From assembly GCF_039830135.1 (NCBI RefSeq), contig NZ_CP156081.1, positions 3,210,001-3,274,000 on the forward strand: DNA of 64,000 nt. The letters run 5' to 3'. Origin of the DNA: Defluviimonas sp. SAOS-178_SWC (GTDB taxonomy: Bacteria; Pseudomonadota; Alphaproteobacteria; Rhodobacterales; Rhodobacteraceae). Under the pieces are notes generated by a model that was not told the DNA's origin, made no database searches, and saw only the letters and a program-made list of their open reading frames with translations. This document shows, in pieces, positions 34,402 through 43,022 of this stretch. Numbering within the stretch: position 1 is the first letter of the stretch; each line of letters opens with the position of its first letter. The position numbers and the translations under genes are program-made.

Positions 34402-35958
34402 ATGGTACAATCGACCATGTCCATCGACCTTGCCAGCCTGCCGGACGACGTGGAAGCGCTGCACGCGCTGATCGGCGATCTGGTGCGCGAGCGGGACAGC
34501 GCGCGGGCCGAGGCGGAGGCCGAGATCGCGCGGCTGAGAGGCATTCTGAAGACGCTGCAGCGGATGCAGTTCGGCCGCCGATCGGAGCGCCTCGATCCCG
34601 ATCAGCTGCAACTCGGGCTCGAGGACGTGGCCGCCGATCTGGTGGAGCTGGAAGAGGCCGCGGATCGCAATGAACGCCGTCCGGGCACAGCTGCACGTGG
34701 CAAGGATCAACGTCTCAGCCTGTCGGACCATCTGCCGCGTGAAGACCGTGTCGCCGATGTGGATGCGGAGGTCTGTCCCTGCTGCGGCGGGGCCCTGCAC
34801 CTGATCGGCGAGACGGTCAGCGAAATGCTGGACCATGTGCCGGCGCAGTTGCGGGTCGTGCGGATCCGCCGGCCCAAATACGGTTGCCGGACCTGCGGGA
34901 CGATCCATCAGGCCCCGGCGCCGGAGCGGCCGATCGCGAAGGGACTGGCAACACCGGCACTCCTGTCACATGTCCTGATCGGCAAATACTGTGATCACCT
35001 GCCGCTCTACCGGCAGAGCCAGATCTTCGCCCGCCAGGGGGTCACGCTGAACCGCTCGACGCTGGCGAACTGGGTGGCGGGCGCCGCCTGGTGGCTTGCC
35101 CCGATCCGGGATCGGATCGCCGATCACGTGATGGCGGCGGAACGGGTCTTTGCCGATGATACCGTGCTGCCGGTACTCGACCCCGGGCGCGGCCGCACCC
35201 GCACCGGGCGGCTCTGGGTCTATGCAAGGGACGACCGCCCCTGGGGCGGGAACGATCCGCCAGCGGTTCTCTATCGTTACAGTCCGGATCGGCGGGCCGA
35301 GCGGCCGGCGGCGCATCTGGAGCACTTCAGCGGCATTCTCCAAGTCGACGGCTATCCCGGCTTCGAACCGCTGGCCGCACGGCGCGACATCGTGCTGGCT
35401 GCCTGCTGGGCGCATGCGCGGCGGAAGTTCTGGGAGGTGCATCAGGCCACCGGATCGCCCATTGCGCAGGAGGTCCTGCGCCGGATCGCGGCGCTCTATG
35501 CGATCGAGGCGGAGATCAGGGGCGGATCCGCCGCGGGCCGGCAGGCCGTGCGTGACCACCGTGCGCGCCCGATCGTTGATGATCTGAAGCCCTGGCTGGA
35601 ACTGCAGCTGCCACGCCTGCCACAGCGCAGTGGTCTTGCAGAGGCCATCCGCTATGCGCTCGCCCGCTGGCCGTCGCTCTGCCGCTTCCTCGACGATGGT
35701 CGGATCGACCTTGACACCAATACGGTCGAGCGTGCCATCCGCCCCGTCACGCTCGGCCGCAAGAATGCTCTCTTTGCCGGCTCCGACGGCGGTGCCGACA
35801 GATGGGCCACAATCACCACGCTGATCACCACCGCCAAACTCAACAATGTCGAACCGCAGGCCTGGATCACCGATGTCCTGCAGCGCATGACCGACGGCCA
35901 TCCGATCAGCCGTGTCGATGATCTCTTGCCCTGGAACTGGCAGCCCAGTTCGAACTGA
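34402..35958 (+). CDS. tnpC: IS66 family transposase TnpC
   Basis: The 518-residue DDE transposase has a coiled coil (about residues 10-60), zinc-binding CPCCGG and a later CRTCG, and the catalytic blocks ADDTVLPVLDPG, LQVDGYPGF (second Asp, intact here) and TNTVERAIRPVTLGRKN (Glu). It is the probable active parent type of the broken copy at 5308. Start 34402 or 34417. Confidence 0.88.
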   Translation: MVQSTMSIDLASLPDDVEALHALIGDLVRERDSARAEAEAEIARLRGILKTLQRMQFGRRSERLDPDQLQLGLEDVAADLVELEEAADRNERRPGTAARGKDQRLSLSDHLPREDRVADVDAEVCPCCGGALHLIGETVSEMLDHVPAQLRVVRIRRPKYGCRTCGTIHQAPAPERPIAKGLATPALLSHVLIGKYCDHLPLYRQSQIFARQGVTLNRSTLANWVAGAAWWLAPIRDRIADHVMAAERVFADDTVLPVLDPGRGRTRTGRLWVYARDDRPWGGNDPPAVLYRYSPDRRAERPAAHLEHFSGILQVDGYPGFEPLAARRDIVLAACWAHARRKFWEVHQATGSPIAQEVLRRIAALYAIEAEIRGGSAAGRQAVRDHRARPIVDDLKPWLELQLPRLPQRSGLAEAIRYALARWPSLCRFLDDGRIDLDTNTVERAIRPVTLGRKNALFAGSDGGADRWATITTLITTAKLNNVEPQAWITDVLQRMTDGHPISRVDDLLPWNWQPSSN

Positions 35959-36015
35959 CGCCGCGAAGTGTCAGAAATGGACGCTTACGAACGGATCAGG
36001 GGAAACAGGGACCAG

Positions 36016-36846
36016 CTATTTGCGCCGTCTGCTCCTGCCAAACTCCGGCATGCCAAGTTCAGCCGGCCCGCCCTCGTCCGCATCATCGTCGTCGGGCAGA
36101 TCGGCCCAGAGCAATGTGACGGCATGCCCGTCCCGGCCAACGCGTGTCTGCTCGTAGATCTCCACGCCGTCCCGGTCGGTCCAGGCCGCGGCCGGGCTAT
36201 CCACCATCTCGGTGTAGCCCGGCGTGCCATTGCGGATGGCCCGCATGGCTTGGGTCAGATCAGACAGCGTCTCGCCCCTGCCGCGCGGAATCCATGGAAA
36301 AGCAGGATGGCGCTTTGCCGAGCGGACCTTGCCACCCTTTGTCCAGATCGCCGCGACTGGCAGATCGAAGAGATCGAGATAGCGCCGGATCGTCGCCTCC
36401 AGGCTCAGGTCAAGGGCGTCAGCCGCCTTCTGAAGTGTGCGCAGATCCGGATCTCCTCCGAGGCAGGTGCGCATCCTGTATGCCGGCGCCAGGAGAGCGA
36501 TCGCGAAGAGGTTTGCTTCGGCCTCCTGCTTGTGGTGCCGCGTATCGTCGCGCGCCTCACTCATGTCCGTGGTGGTGCACCGGAAACCGCCCTCCCCGCT
36601 CAGCAGGTGCCGCTCCATGAGAAAGTGCCCGAGCTCATGGGCTATGCTGAAGCGCGCCCGACGCGGACCGTGCGACATGTTGACCAGGATACTGCCAATG
36701 CTGCGCGACCTGTTGGTCAACAGCATGCCCTCGAGACCTTCGAGCTGCTCCCGGCGGACCTCCCCGATGTCGAGCGCATATGCGATCTCACCGACGGGAA
36801 CCGCGCAGTCGATTGGACCAAGCTGTCGGTGAATGGCGTCGGCCAA
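36016..36846 (-). CDS. ImmA/IrrE-family metalloendopeptidase
   Basis: The 276-residue protein has the zinc protease motif HELGHFLMERH and a downstream EAEANLFAIALLAP block typical of ImmA/IrrE (COG2856). Such proteases cleave a partner repressor to derepress mobile-element genes; the XRE gene at 36899 is directly upstream on the same strand. The start is unclear: no ATG lies at the right place, TTG at 36846 is used here, and a few more in-frame residues exist upstream. A broken paralogue lies at 6964. Confidence 0.83.
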   Translation of the reverse strand: MADAIHRQLGPIDCAVPVGEIAYALDIGEVRREQLEGLEGMLLTNRSRSIGSILVNMSHGPRRARFSIAHELGHFLMERHLLSGEGGFRCTTTDMSEARDDTRHHKQEAEANLFAIALLAPAYRMRTCLGGDPDLRTLQKAADALDLSLEATIRRYLDLFDLPVAAIWTKGGKVRSAKRHPAFPWIPRGRGETLSDLTQAMRAIRNGTPGYTEMVDSPAAAWTDRDGVEIYEQTRVGRDGHAVTLLWADLPDDDDADEGGPAELGMPEFGRSRRRK

Positions 36847-36898
36847 GCGCTGGGGCGCGTGGATGTCCGCAAGGTCGATCCGATTGAGGTCCAGTGGC

Positions 36899-37228
36899 CT
36901 AAGCTTTCTCGTCCATCCGGTCGCGCATCGACCGGATCATGTCCTCCACGACGAGACGATCGCGATCCGACAGGTCATGCAGATCGCGGTGAATGCGCTC
37001 GATGCGCTGTTCTTTCATCGAGGGCGCGGTCTCTTCGCCGACCAGCACATCGATGCTGACCCCGAAGTGCCGCGCGAGTGCGCGGACGAGTTCGAAGGAC
37101 GGGTTCCTGCTGCGGCCTTTCTCAAGCTCCCAGACATGCGCCTTCGAAACCCCTGCCGCATCGGCGACTTGCTGAAGAGACTCGCCGCTCTTCCGGCGCA
37201 GATCGAACAGCCGCTCCCCGATGTTCAT
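36899..37228 (-). CDS. XRE-family repressor (ImmR-like)
   Basis: The 109-residue protein has an N-terminal helix-turn-helix (RLFDLRRKSGESLQQVADAAGVSKAHVWELEKG) and an acidic/basic helical C-terminus. With the adjacent ImmA/IrrE protease it forms the ImmR-ImmA pair known from ICEs and phages. It is divergent from the methylase gene at 37358. A perfect palindrome, ACAGTACTGT (37256-37265), lies in the shared control region. Confidence 0.85.
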   Translation of the reverse strand: MNIGERLFDLRRKSGESLQQVADAAGVSKAHVWELEKGRSRNPSFELVRALARHFGVSIDVLVGEETAPSMKEQRIERIHRDLHDLSDRDRLVVEDMIRSMRDRMDEKA

Positions 37229-37255
37229 GGTTCACCTCAAAATAAGCTTCGTCGA

Positions 37256-37265
37256 ACAGTACTGT
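37256..37265. promoter_or_regulatory. Palindromic operator candidate
   Basis: ACAGTACTGT is a perfect 10-base palindrome 28 bases upstream of the XRE ATG. It overlaps a minus-strand -35-like TTTACA and lies 10 bases before the plus-strand -35 at 37275, so the repressor could control both directions. Confidence 0.5.
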
Positions 37266-37274
37266 AAACCATAT

Positions 37275-37303
37275 TTGACGACAGGCAATGTCAGACTTAT
37301 CTT
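37275..37303 (+). promoter_or_regulatory. Promoter for methylase gene
   Basis: TTGACG (37275-37280), a 17-base spacer and TATCTT (37298-37303). The methylase ATG follows at 37358 behind an AAAGGAGG ribosome-binding site. Confidence 0.5.
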
Positions 37304-37357
37304 ACAGCGCAGGTCGGCGAATCATTCGCCGGCGGGCAGTCAAGAAAGGAGGCTCCA

Positions 37358-38662
37358 ATGAAGGGCCTGTTCATCGAAGAGATCGCCGTGGGCGATCTGA
37401 GACCCTGGGCGAAGAACGCCCGCACCCATTCGAAGAAGCAGCTTCGCCAGATTGGCGAGAGCATCCGGACCTTCGGGTTCACGAACCCGGTGCTGATCGA
37501 CGCGGCGAGCACGATCCTCGCCGGCCATGGCCGGGTCGAGGCGGCCAAGCTCATCGGCATGAGCCATGTGCCCTGTGTCCGGCTCGAACACATGACGCCG
37601 GAGCAGAAGCGGGCCTATGTGCTTGCGGACAACAAGCTCGCCTTGAATGCCGGCTGGGACGAAGAGCTGCTGGCCGAGGAATTGCAGGCGCTGATGGGCG
37701 TCGAGGATCTCGGCTTCGACATCGGCGTGACGGGCTTTGAACTGGGTGAGATCGACACGCTGGTCACCGGGCTCTCGGTCGAGGAGCCGGGCGACCCGGA
37801 GGATGACGTGTTGCCCGTGGCGGCGCCGCGACGGGTCTGCCCGGGCGATGTCTGGCAGCTTGGGCGGCATCGGCTGGTCTGCGGTGACGCGCTCGATGCG
37901 GATGTCGTGGCGACGCTCATGGCAGGCGAGAGTGCACGAATGGTGTTTTCTGATCCGCCCTATAACGTGAAGATCGACGGCCATGTCGGTGGCTCGGGCA
38001 AGATCAGGCACCGCGAGTTCGCCATGGCCGCGGGCGAGATGACGGTTTCGGAGTTCACCGACTTTCTCACCCGCGCCTTCCGCAACATGGCCGAGCACAG
38101 CATGGGCGGCTCGATCCACTATCTCTGCATGGACTGGCGCCATATGGGCGAGATGCTGGCAGCGGGACACGCGGTTTACGGCGAGCTGAAGAACCTGATC
38201 GTCTGGGCCAAGGACAATGGCGGCATGGGCACGTTCTACCGCTCGCGCCATGAACTGATCTTCGCCTTCAAGAAAGGTGATGCGCCACATGTGAACACCT
38301 TCGAGCTTGGTCAGCACGGGCGCTACCGGACGAACGTCTGGCAATATCGCGGCGTGAACACGATGCGGGCGGGCCGGATGGAGGAACTGGCGCTGCATCC
38401 GACCGTCAAGCCCGTGCAGATGATCGCGGATGCGATCCGCGATGTCTCGGGCCGGGGCGAGATCGTGCTCGACCTCTTCGGCGGATCGGGCTCGACGCTG
38501 ATCGCGTCGGAGAAGACCGGGCGACGGGGATACCTCGTCGAGCTGGATCCCATCTACTGCGACCGCATCCTCGCTCGCTGGGAGGCTTATGCGAAGGACG
38601 AGGCCGAACGCCTGGTCTGCGGCTGGCCGCAGATCCATCAGAAGCTGGAGGCGGCGGAATGA
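37358..38662 (+). CDS. ParB/Srx-domain DNA methyltransferase (phage type)
   Basis: The 434-residue fusion has an N-terminal ParB-like nuclease domain (ILAGHGRVEAAKLIGM, AYVLADNKLALNAGWD) and a C-terminal N4/N6 DNA methylase with the catalytic SDPPYNV motif and the SAM-binding LDLFGGSGSTLIASE at the end (beta-class order). This form is common in alphaproteobacterial prophages and gene transfer-type islands, just before terminase genes. It is translationally coupled to the DUF5681 gene. The recognition sequence is unknown. Confidence 0.88.
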   Translation: MKGLFIEEIAVGDLRPWAKNARTHSKKQLRQIGESIRTFGFTNPVLIDAASTILAGHGRVEAAKLIGMSHVPCVRLEHMTPEQKRAYVLADNKLALNAGWDEELLAEELQALMGVEDLGFDIGVTGFELGEIDTLVTGLSVEEPGDPEDDVLPVAAPRRVCPGDVWQLGRHRLVCGDALDADVVATLMAGESARMVFSDPPYNVKIDGHVGGSGKIRHREFAMAAGEMTVSEFTDFLTRAFRNMAEHSMGGSIHYLCMDWRHMGEMLAAGHAVYGELKNLIVWAKDNGGMGTFYRSRHELIFAFKKGDAPHVNTFELGQHGRYRTNVWQYRGVNTMRAGRMEELALHPTVKPVQMIADAIRDVSGRGEIVLDLFGGSGSTLIASEKTGRRGYLVELDPIYCDRILARWEAYAKDEAERLVCGWPQIHQKLEAAE

Positions 38663-39414
38663 GTGGGCGGGGAAAAGACAGGCAATCCCGGGCACTCGTC
38701 GCGCGCCCGGGTTACGAAGTGGGGTTTGGCAAGCCGCCCGCGGCGACGCGGTTCAAGCCCGGCCAGTCAGGCAATCCGCGCGGGCGGCCGAAGGGCGCGA
38801 AGAACAAGCGGCCGGGGCTGCACGAGGAGCGCATGAAGGACATCATCCTCGACGAAGCCTACCGGACGATCACGGTCCGGGACGGGGATCGCAACATCAC
38901 CGTGCCGATGGCACAGGCGATCATGCGCTCGCTCGCGGTCAATGCCGCCAAGGGTCAGCATCGGGCACAACGGCTTTTCGCGGAGCTGTTGGCCTCGGTC
39001 GAGACCAGCAACAAGATGCTGAATGATGAACTGCTGAACTCCGCGATGGATTACAAGATCGCCTGGGAGCGTGAGCTCGACCGGCGGGACCGGCTTGGCA
39101 TCACGGACCTGCCGGATCCCTTGCCGCATCCCGACCACGTGGTGATCGACATGAACCGCGGCACCACGCGCATCATGGGCCCGGTGACACGTGCCGAGGA
39201 GGCCGAACTGAAGAAATGGCGGGAGCGCCGGGATGACTTCGCCGAGGAGCTCTCCTGGATCGTTGAGCAACTGGAATCCGAAGAGAATGAGCAGGTACGC
39301 AAGGCTCTCGAAGACGATGCAGATCAAACTCGCAAGGTGCTCGAGATCATCGACACTGCGCTCGCGCACGTGCCGGCGCCAGGGTCGACGCGGTTGCTTG
39401 GGAGAAACGGTTGA
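38659..39414 (+). CDS. DUF5681-domain protein
   Basis: The 251-residue protein has the DUF5681 signature near the N-terminus (RFKPGQSGNPRGRPKGAKN), then charged helical sequence. Its ATG overlaps the methylase stop (ATGA). DUF5681 genes normally sit between a phage methylase and the terminase; no terminase follows here, because homology to other DNA starts by 39480. Function is unknown; a DNA-packaging or DNA-binding role is a guess from context. Confidence 0.82.
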   Translation: MSGRGKDRQSRALVARPGYEVGFGKPPAATRFKPGQSGNPRGRPKGAKNKRPGLHEERMKDIILDEAYRTITVRDGDRNITVPMAQAIMRSLAVNAAKGQHRAQRLFAELLASVETSNKMLNDELLNSAMDYKIAWERELDRRDRLGITDLPDPLPHPDHVVIDMNRGTTRIMGPVTRAEEAELKKWRERRDDFAEELSWIVEQLESEENEQVRKALEDDADQTRKVLEIIDTALAHVPAPGSTRLLGRNG

Positions 39415-39481
39415 ACGGCGGGAACGCGGAGCCGCGTCGATTCATCCCAAATTCGATCCAACAGATGCCGGGGGTGAACAC

Positions 39482-40315
39482 CTAGAGCCCGCAGTACGAA
39501 TCTCGCCGCCGGAGTCGGGCCAGCAGGCGGTCGATCTCTGCGGCGGCCCGATCGGTCAGCTTCGGACCAGGCGTCCGGAGCGCGGCCTCGGCGATGGCGC
39601 CGCGACGGGCGAGGATGTGCTTGCGGACTGTGAGACCGATGCCGGGCTGATGCTCATAGCGCAGCAGCGGCAGGCGTGCGTCGAACAAGTCGGCCGCTGC
39701 CTCCGGGTCAGTGACTGAGAGGTCGACTACCCGGCGCAGCATCTCGGGGAAGGCATAGCCGGTCATTGCACCGTCGGCGCCACGGCCCATTTCCATGTCG
39801 AGAAAGAGCCCGCCGTTGCCACAGAGAATCGAGAGCGCGCGCAGCTCTCCGTTTGCCTGCCAGTCCCGAAGCGCGCTGATCTTCTCGAAGCCCGGCCAGT
39901 CCTCGTGCTTCAGCATCACGCAGGCGGAGTGGGCCTCAACCACGCGGCGGATCACACCGGGGCTCATTATGACGCCGGTCACCGCCGGATGATCCTGCAG
40001 CACCCAAGGCGTATCGTGGCCGATAGCGTCCACCGCATTGGCGAACCAGTCGGCAATCTGGTCGTCGGTACGCATAGTGCCGGGAGGTGTCATCATCACG
40101 CCCGCTGCGCCCGCATCCATCGCCGCCGCCGACAGATCGTGGATGGCCGGCATACCAAGCGCAGACACGCCGACGATGATGGGCTTGCCGACCGCTGCCG
40201 CGATCACCTCTCGGACAACAGTCAGGCTTTCTTGCGGCCTAAGCTTATGGGCCTCGCCCGTGATACCGAGAATGGTGATCCCGTCGATTTCCCGCTCAAG
40301 GTACCAATCGGTCAT
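39482..40315 (-). pseudogene. DHDPS-family aldolase/lyase, N-terminus lost
   Basis: The 277-residue frame keeps most of the TIM barrel: GITILGITGEAHKL (the GxTGE loop), IIVGVSALG and MLKHEDWPGFEKI with the Schiff-base Lys. About 30 N-terminal residues of this family are missing, and the frame runs straight into an IS21 istB fragment at 40316. The DHDPS Tyr position is not obvious (LQDHPAV). ATG 40315 may still allow expression, but the first strand of the barrel is absent. Confidence 0.7.
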
Positions 40316-40462
40316 GCACCAGGGCGGCGGCGGTGGTGAAGCCGACGGCCAGACCCTTCTGGCAGGCCGCCAGGCCGAGGCCGAGGGCGACATGGGTCTT
40401 GCCGGTTCCTGATGGCCCGAGGGCGATGACATTCTCGCGCCGCTCGATCCATTCCGCAGTAT
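40316..40462 (-). pseudogene. IS21-family istB fragment
   Basis: The minus strand reads EWIERRENVIALGPSGTGKTH and VALGLGLAACQKGLAVGFTTAAALV, the Walker A part of the IstB ATPase helper. Only about 49 residues remain, wedged between two truncated genes. Confidence 0.75.
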
Positions 40463-40465
40463 CTT

Positions 40466-40828
40466 GTCGAAGCGCACCCCAAACTTGCGACGATAGAAGG
40501 AATCATCGCCAACCCCGACCTGGTCGGCAACCGGTTCTTCTCGTGCCCCGATGGCTGGACCTGCAATTATACCAACTGCCACATGGCTGAAGCCGCAAAG
40601 ATGCAGGAGGTCGGCATCGAGGTCTTTGTGCTAGGATCGGGCGAGACGCTAACAGCCTCGCTGGCTTCGGCCTATGCCGATAAGCAACCTTGGTTCCGCT
40701 ACTACTGGGCGCCGACCCCGATTCTGGGCAAAAATCCAATGCTCATGGTCGATGTGGGCCCCTACGACAAGGATGCGTTCGACTGTAACGCGTCGGAGGA
40801 TTGCAGCGATCTGAAGATATCGGCCTAA
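40466..40828 (+). pseudogene. Glycine-betaine-type ABC binding protein fragment
   Basis: EAHPKLATIEGIIANPDLVGNRFFSCPDG, CNYTNCHMAEA and WFRYYWAPTPILGKNPM are from a ProX/OpuAC-type periplasmic binding protein. Both the N-terminus and the C-terminus are missing (TAA at 40826). It is a different subfamily from the intact ProX at 47271. Confidence 0.65.
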
Positions 40829-40962
40829 ATGGCTCGACGAGGCGGAGGGCACACGAACCGTTGCTTCTCAAATCTGATGTGTGGACCGGCAAGAAAAATA
40901 CCTATGCCTTGGAGCCAACATAACCTCGATCCACCCCTGCCTCTGGTATTTATCAATATGAC

Positions 40963-41871
40963 CTAATCCGGATCTCTGAACGCCACTCTGATCCAACTGA
41001 TGAATGCTTCCGCGGCGAGCGTTGGTCTTCTGGTCGTCGGGATGGCCAGATAGAATGATCGTCGCTTGATCGGTTTGGCCAAGACGGGTTGAACGAGCTT
41101 CCCGGACGAAAGGAACGTCTCCATCAGCGGCGTGCCGATCAGGGCGAAGCCCTGACCATCGAGCACAGCCTGCACCAAGTTCGTATAGGTGTTCACCGTG
41201 ATGCCACCCTTCAGCCGGAAACCTTTGCGACCGTTAACTTCGAACCAGTTCTGCCAGCGGGTTTGCTGGTCATAGGGCCCGTCGAGATGAATGAGCGGGA
41301 AGGCTTCCAGATCCTCCGGGCACAGTATGCGGCCAGGTGTGATGAAATCTGCGGCGCAGGTCGGTGCAATGACTTCCTCCTGAAGATACTCATAATTCAC
41401 ATTGGCGGCGGGAGGCGCACCATACCTGATGGCGATGTCGATGCTCTCTTCAGCTATGTCCAGATAGCGGTCCGAGACGACGAAGCGCAGGTCTATCTCC
41501 GGATACTGTTGGCGAAAGGTCCCGATCCGCGGCATCAACCAATATGTCGCAAAGCCGGTGGTCGCGGTGACCACCAAGATTTTGTTGTCAGGCTTTCGGA
41601 CAATGTCGGTCGTAGCACCCGCGGCCCGTTCCAGCGCTGCGGCGATTTCATAGTGGTATCGTTGCCCGACTTGGGTGAAAGACAAAGCCCTGTTCTCTCG
41701 GCGGAACAAAATCACACCAAGATAGCTTTCCAGCGCCTTGATCTGCTGGCTCACCGCGACTCGCGAGACGTTCAGTTCCTCTGCGGCCTTTGTGAAGTTC
41801 ATAAGCCGCCCCGCCGCTTCGAATGTCACAAGCAGGTTTGGCGGTGGTAAGACGAAGCGAAGCCTTTGCAT
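40963..41871 (-). CDS. LysR-family transcriptional regulator
   Basis: The 302-residue protein from MQRLRFVLPPPN has the LysR helix-turn-helix (LLVTFEAAGRLMNFTKAAEELNVSRVAVSQQIKALE) and a GcvA-like effector domain. GcvA-type members often control amino-acid or amine catabolic genes. A longer start at 41901 exists but is less typical. It lies downstream of the GlxA-type regulator on the same strand. Confidence 0.87.
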   Translation of the reverse strand: MQRLRFVLPPPNLLVTFEAAGRLMNFTKAAEELNVSRVAVSQQIKALESYLGVILFRRENRALSFTQVGQRYHYEIAAALERAAGATTDIVRKPDNKILVVTATTGFATYWLMPRIGTFRQQYPEIDLRFVVSDRYLDIAEESIDIAIRYGAPPAANVNYEYLQEEVIAPTCAADFITPGRILCPEDLEAFPLIHLDGPYDQQTRWQNWFEVNGRKGFRLKGGITVNTYTNLVQAVLDGQGFALIGTPLMETFLSSGKLVQPVLAKPIKRRSFYLAIPTTRRPTLAAEAFISWIRVAFRDPD

Positions 41872-41962
41872 ATCACGTTTTTTAGCCGCACTGCGGCACA
41901 TTTTCTAGAGTGTCATAGTCAATGGCCACATGTGCGCCGGTAGCCAGCAAACGAGGTCGGCG

Positions 41963-42955
41963 TCAGTTTAGGGTCGTGCGATGCGAATGCGGCGACCGGC
42001 CGAATTGCGCGCGAAACAGCTTGCAGAAATGCGAAGGCGAGACAAAGCCGGTCGCGACGGCTATTTCGGTAATCGAAAGTTCGGTCTGTAGGAGAAGGTT
42101 GCGAGCGCGCTCCAGCCGCATCCTGTTGAAATAGGCCTTCGGCGAGGAAGACAGGAACTTCTTGAACAATCGCTCTAGCTGGCGCGTCGAGATCGTAAGC
42201 TCTTCGGCAATCGCGGCGGGCGAGAGCGGATCTTCGATGTGCTTTTCCATGATGGATATAGCCCGCACCACCGGACCGCAGCGCATCCCGTGGCGAGACT
42301 GAATGGAGACACGCTGAGCCGCGCTTTCCTCGCGCACGGTATTGTACACCATCTGGTCCGCGACCAGTGTGGCGAGGTCTTCGCCGTGCTTCTGCCGGAT
42401 CAGGTGCAGCATCAGGTCCGCTACCGCCGTTCCGCCGGCCGCGGTCAGGACGTTCTCATGTGCGACGAACACGCTGCGCACCAGCCGAACGTCGGGGAAG
42501 GCTTCGGCAAAGATGTCGTGATAGGCCCAGTGGAGCGCCACATCCATCCCGTCGAGGAAACCGCATTTGGCCAGGGCAAAGGCACTGGCTCCAAGCCCCG
42601 CCAGTGGCGTGCCGGTGGCACGTTCCCGTCTGAGGTAGGCCAGAACCGCCGGGGGCAGTGCCTTCTGTATGTCGTTGCCAGTGATAAGAACAAGGCGCTC
42701 GGCACCTCGTGCCGGTTCAAGTCCGCAGTCCACTTCCAGCTTGCAGCTATTGGAGGCCATTACCGGACAGCCGTCCTCGCTGGCGACCGTCCAACGGAAG
42801 TGCGTTTTGCCGCTTGCAAGGTTCGCGAGACGCAGGGGCTCGACCGCGCAGCAAAACGCCAGATGCGAAAACTGCGGCAACAGCAAGAACACGAAATGCG
42901 ACGGGCCGTTCGCTTCCGGGCTTGGATTGAACTCTCTTGTTCGAAGGAAGGTCAT
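41963..42955 (-). CDS. GlxA-family (GbdR-like) AraC regulator
   Basis: The 330-residue protein has a DJ-1/PfpI-like N-terminal domain (FVFLLLPQFSHLAFCCAVEPLRLAN) and a C-terminal AraC helix-turn-helix (AAIAEELTISTRQLERLFKK, ITEIAVATGFVSPSHFCKLF). GbdR and relatives of this layout activate glycine betaine, dimethylglycine and carnitine catabolism, which fits the flanking ProVW, MttB-type and DMGDH-like genes. Confidence 0.85.
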   Translation of the reverse strand: MTFLRTREFNPSPEANGPSHFVFLLLPQFSHLAFCCAVEPLRLANLASGKTHFRWTVASEDGCPVMASNSCKLEVDCGLEPARGAERLVLITGNDIQKALPPAVLAYLRRERATGTPLAGLGASAFALAKCGFLDGMDVALHWAYHDIFAEAFPDVRLVRSVFVAHENVLTAAGGTAVADLMLHLIRQKHGEDLATLVADQMVYNTVREESAAQRVSIQSRHGMRCGPVVRAISIMEKHIEDPLSPAAIAEELTISTRQLERLFKKFLSSSPKAYFNRMRLERARNLLLQTELSITEIAVATGFVSPSHFCKLFRAQFGRSPHSHRTTLN

Positions 42956-43022
42956 CTACAGATACCTTCTACTGCGGGGCGCTTCAAGCCGAGTGCAGAG
43001 GGTGATGGTTTCGGAGGCCGGG

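Larger units (their letters stand above)
33401..35988 (+). mobile_element. Complete IS66-family element (copy 2)
   Basis: The 2588-bp element is bounded by inverted repeats GTAAGCGTCCATT (left from 33401; right, complement, ending 35988), with the GTAA tips typical of IS66. It contains tnpA, tnpB and tnpC in order. The flanks carry a 7-base direct repeat GAACGGA (33394-33400 and 35989-35995); the family normally makes 8-base duplications, so one base may have changed. All genes look intact. Confidence 0.9.
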
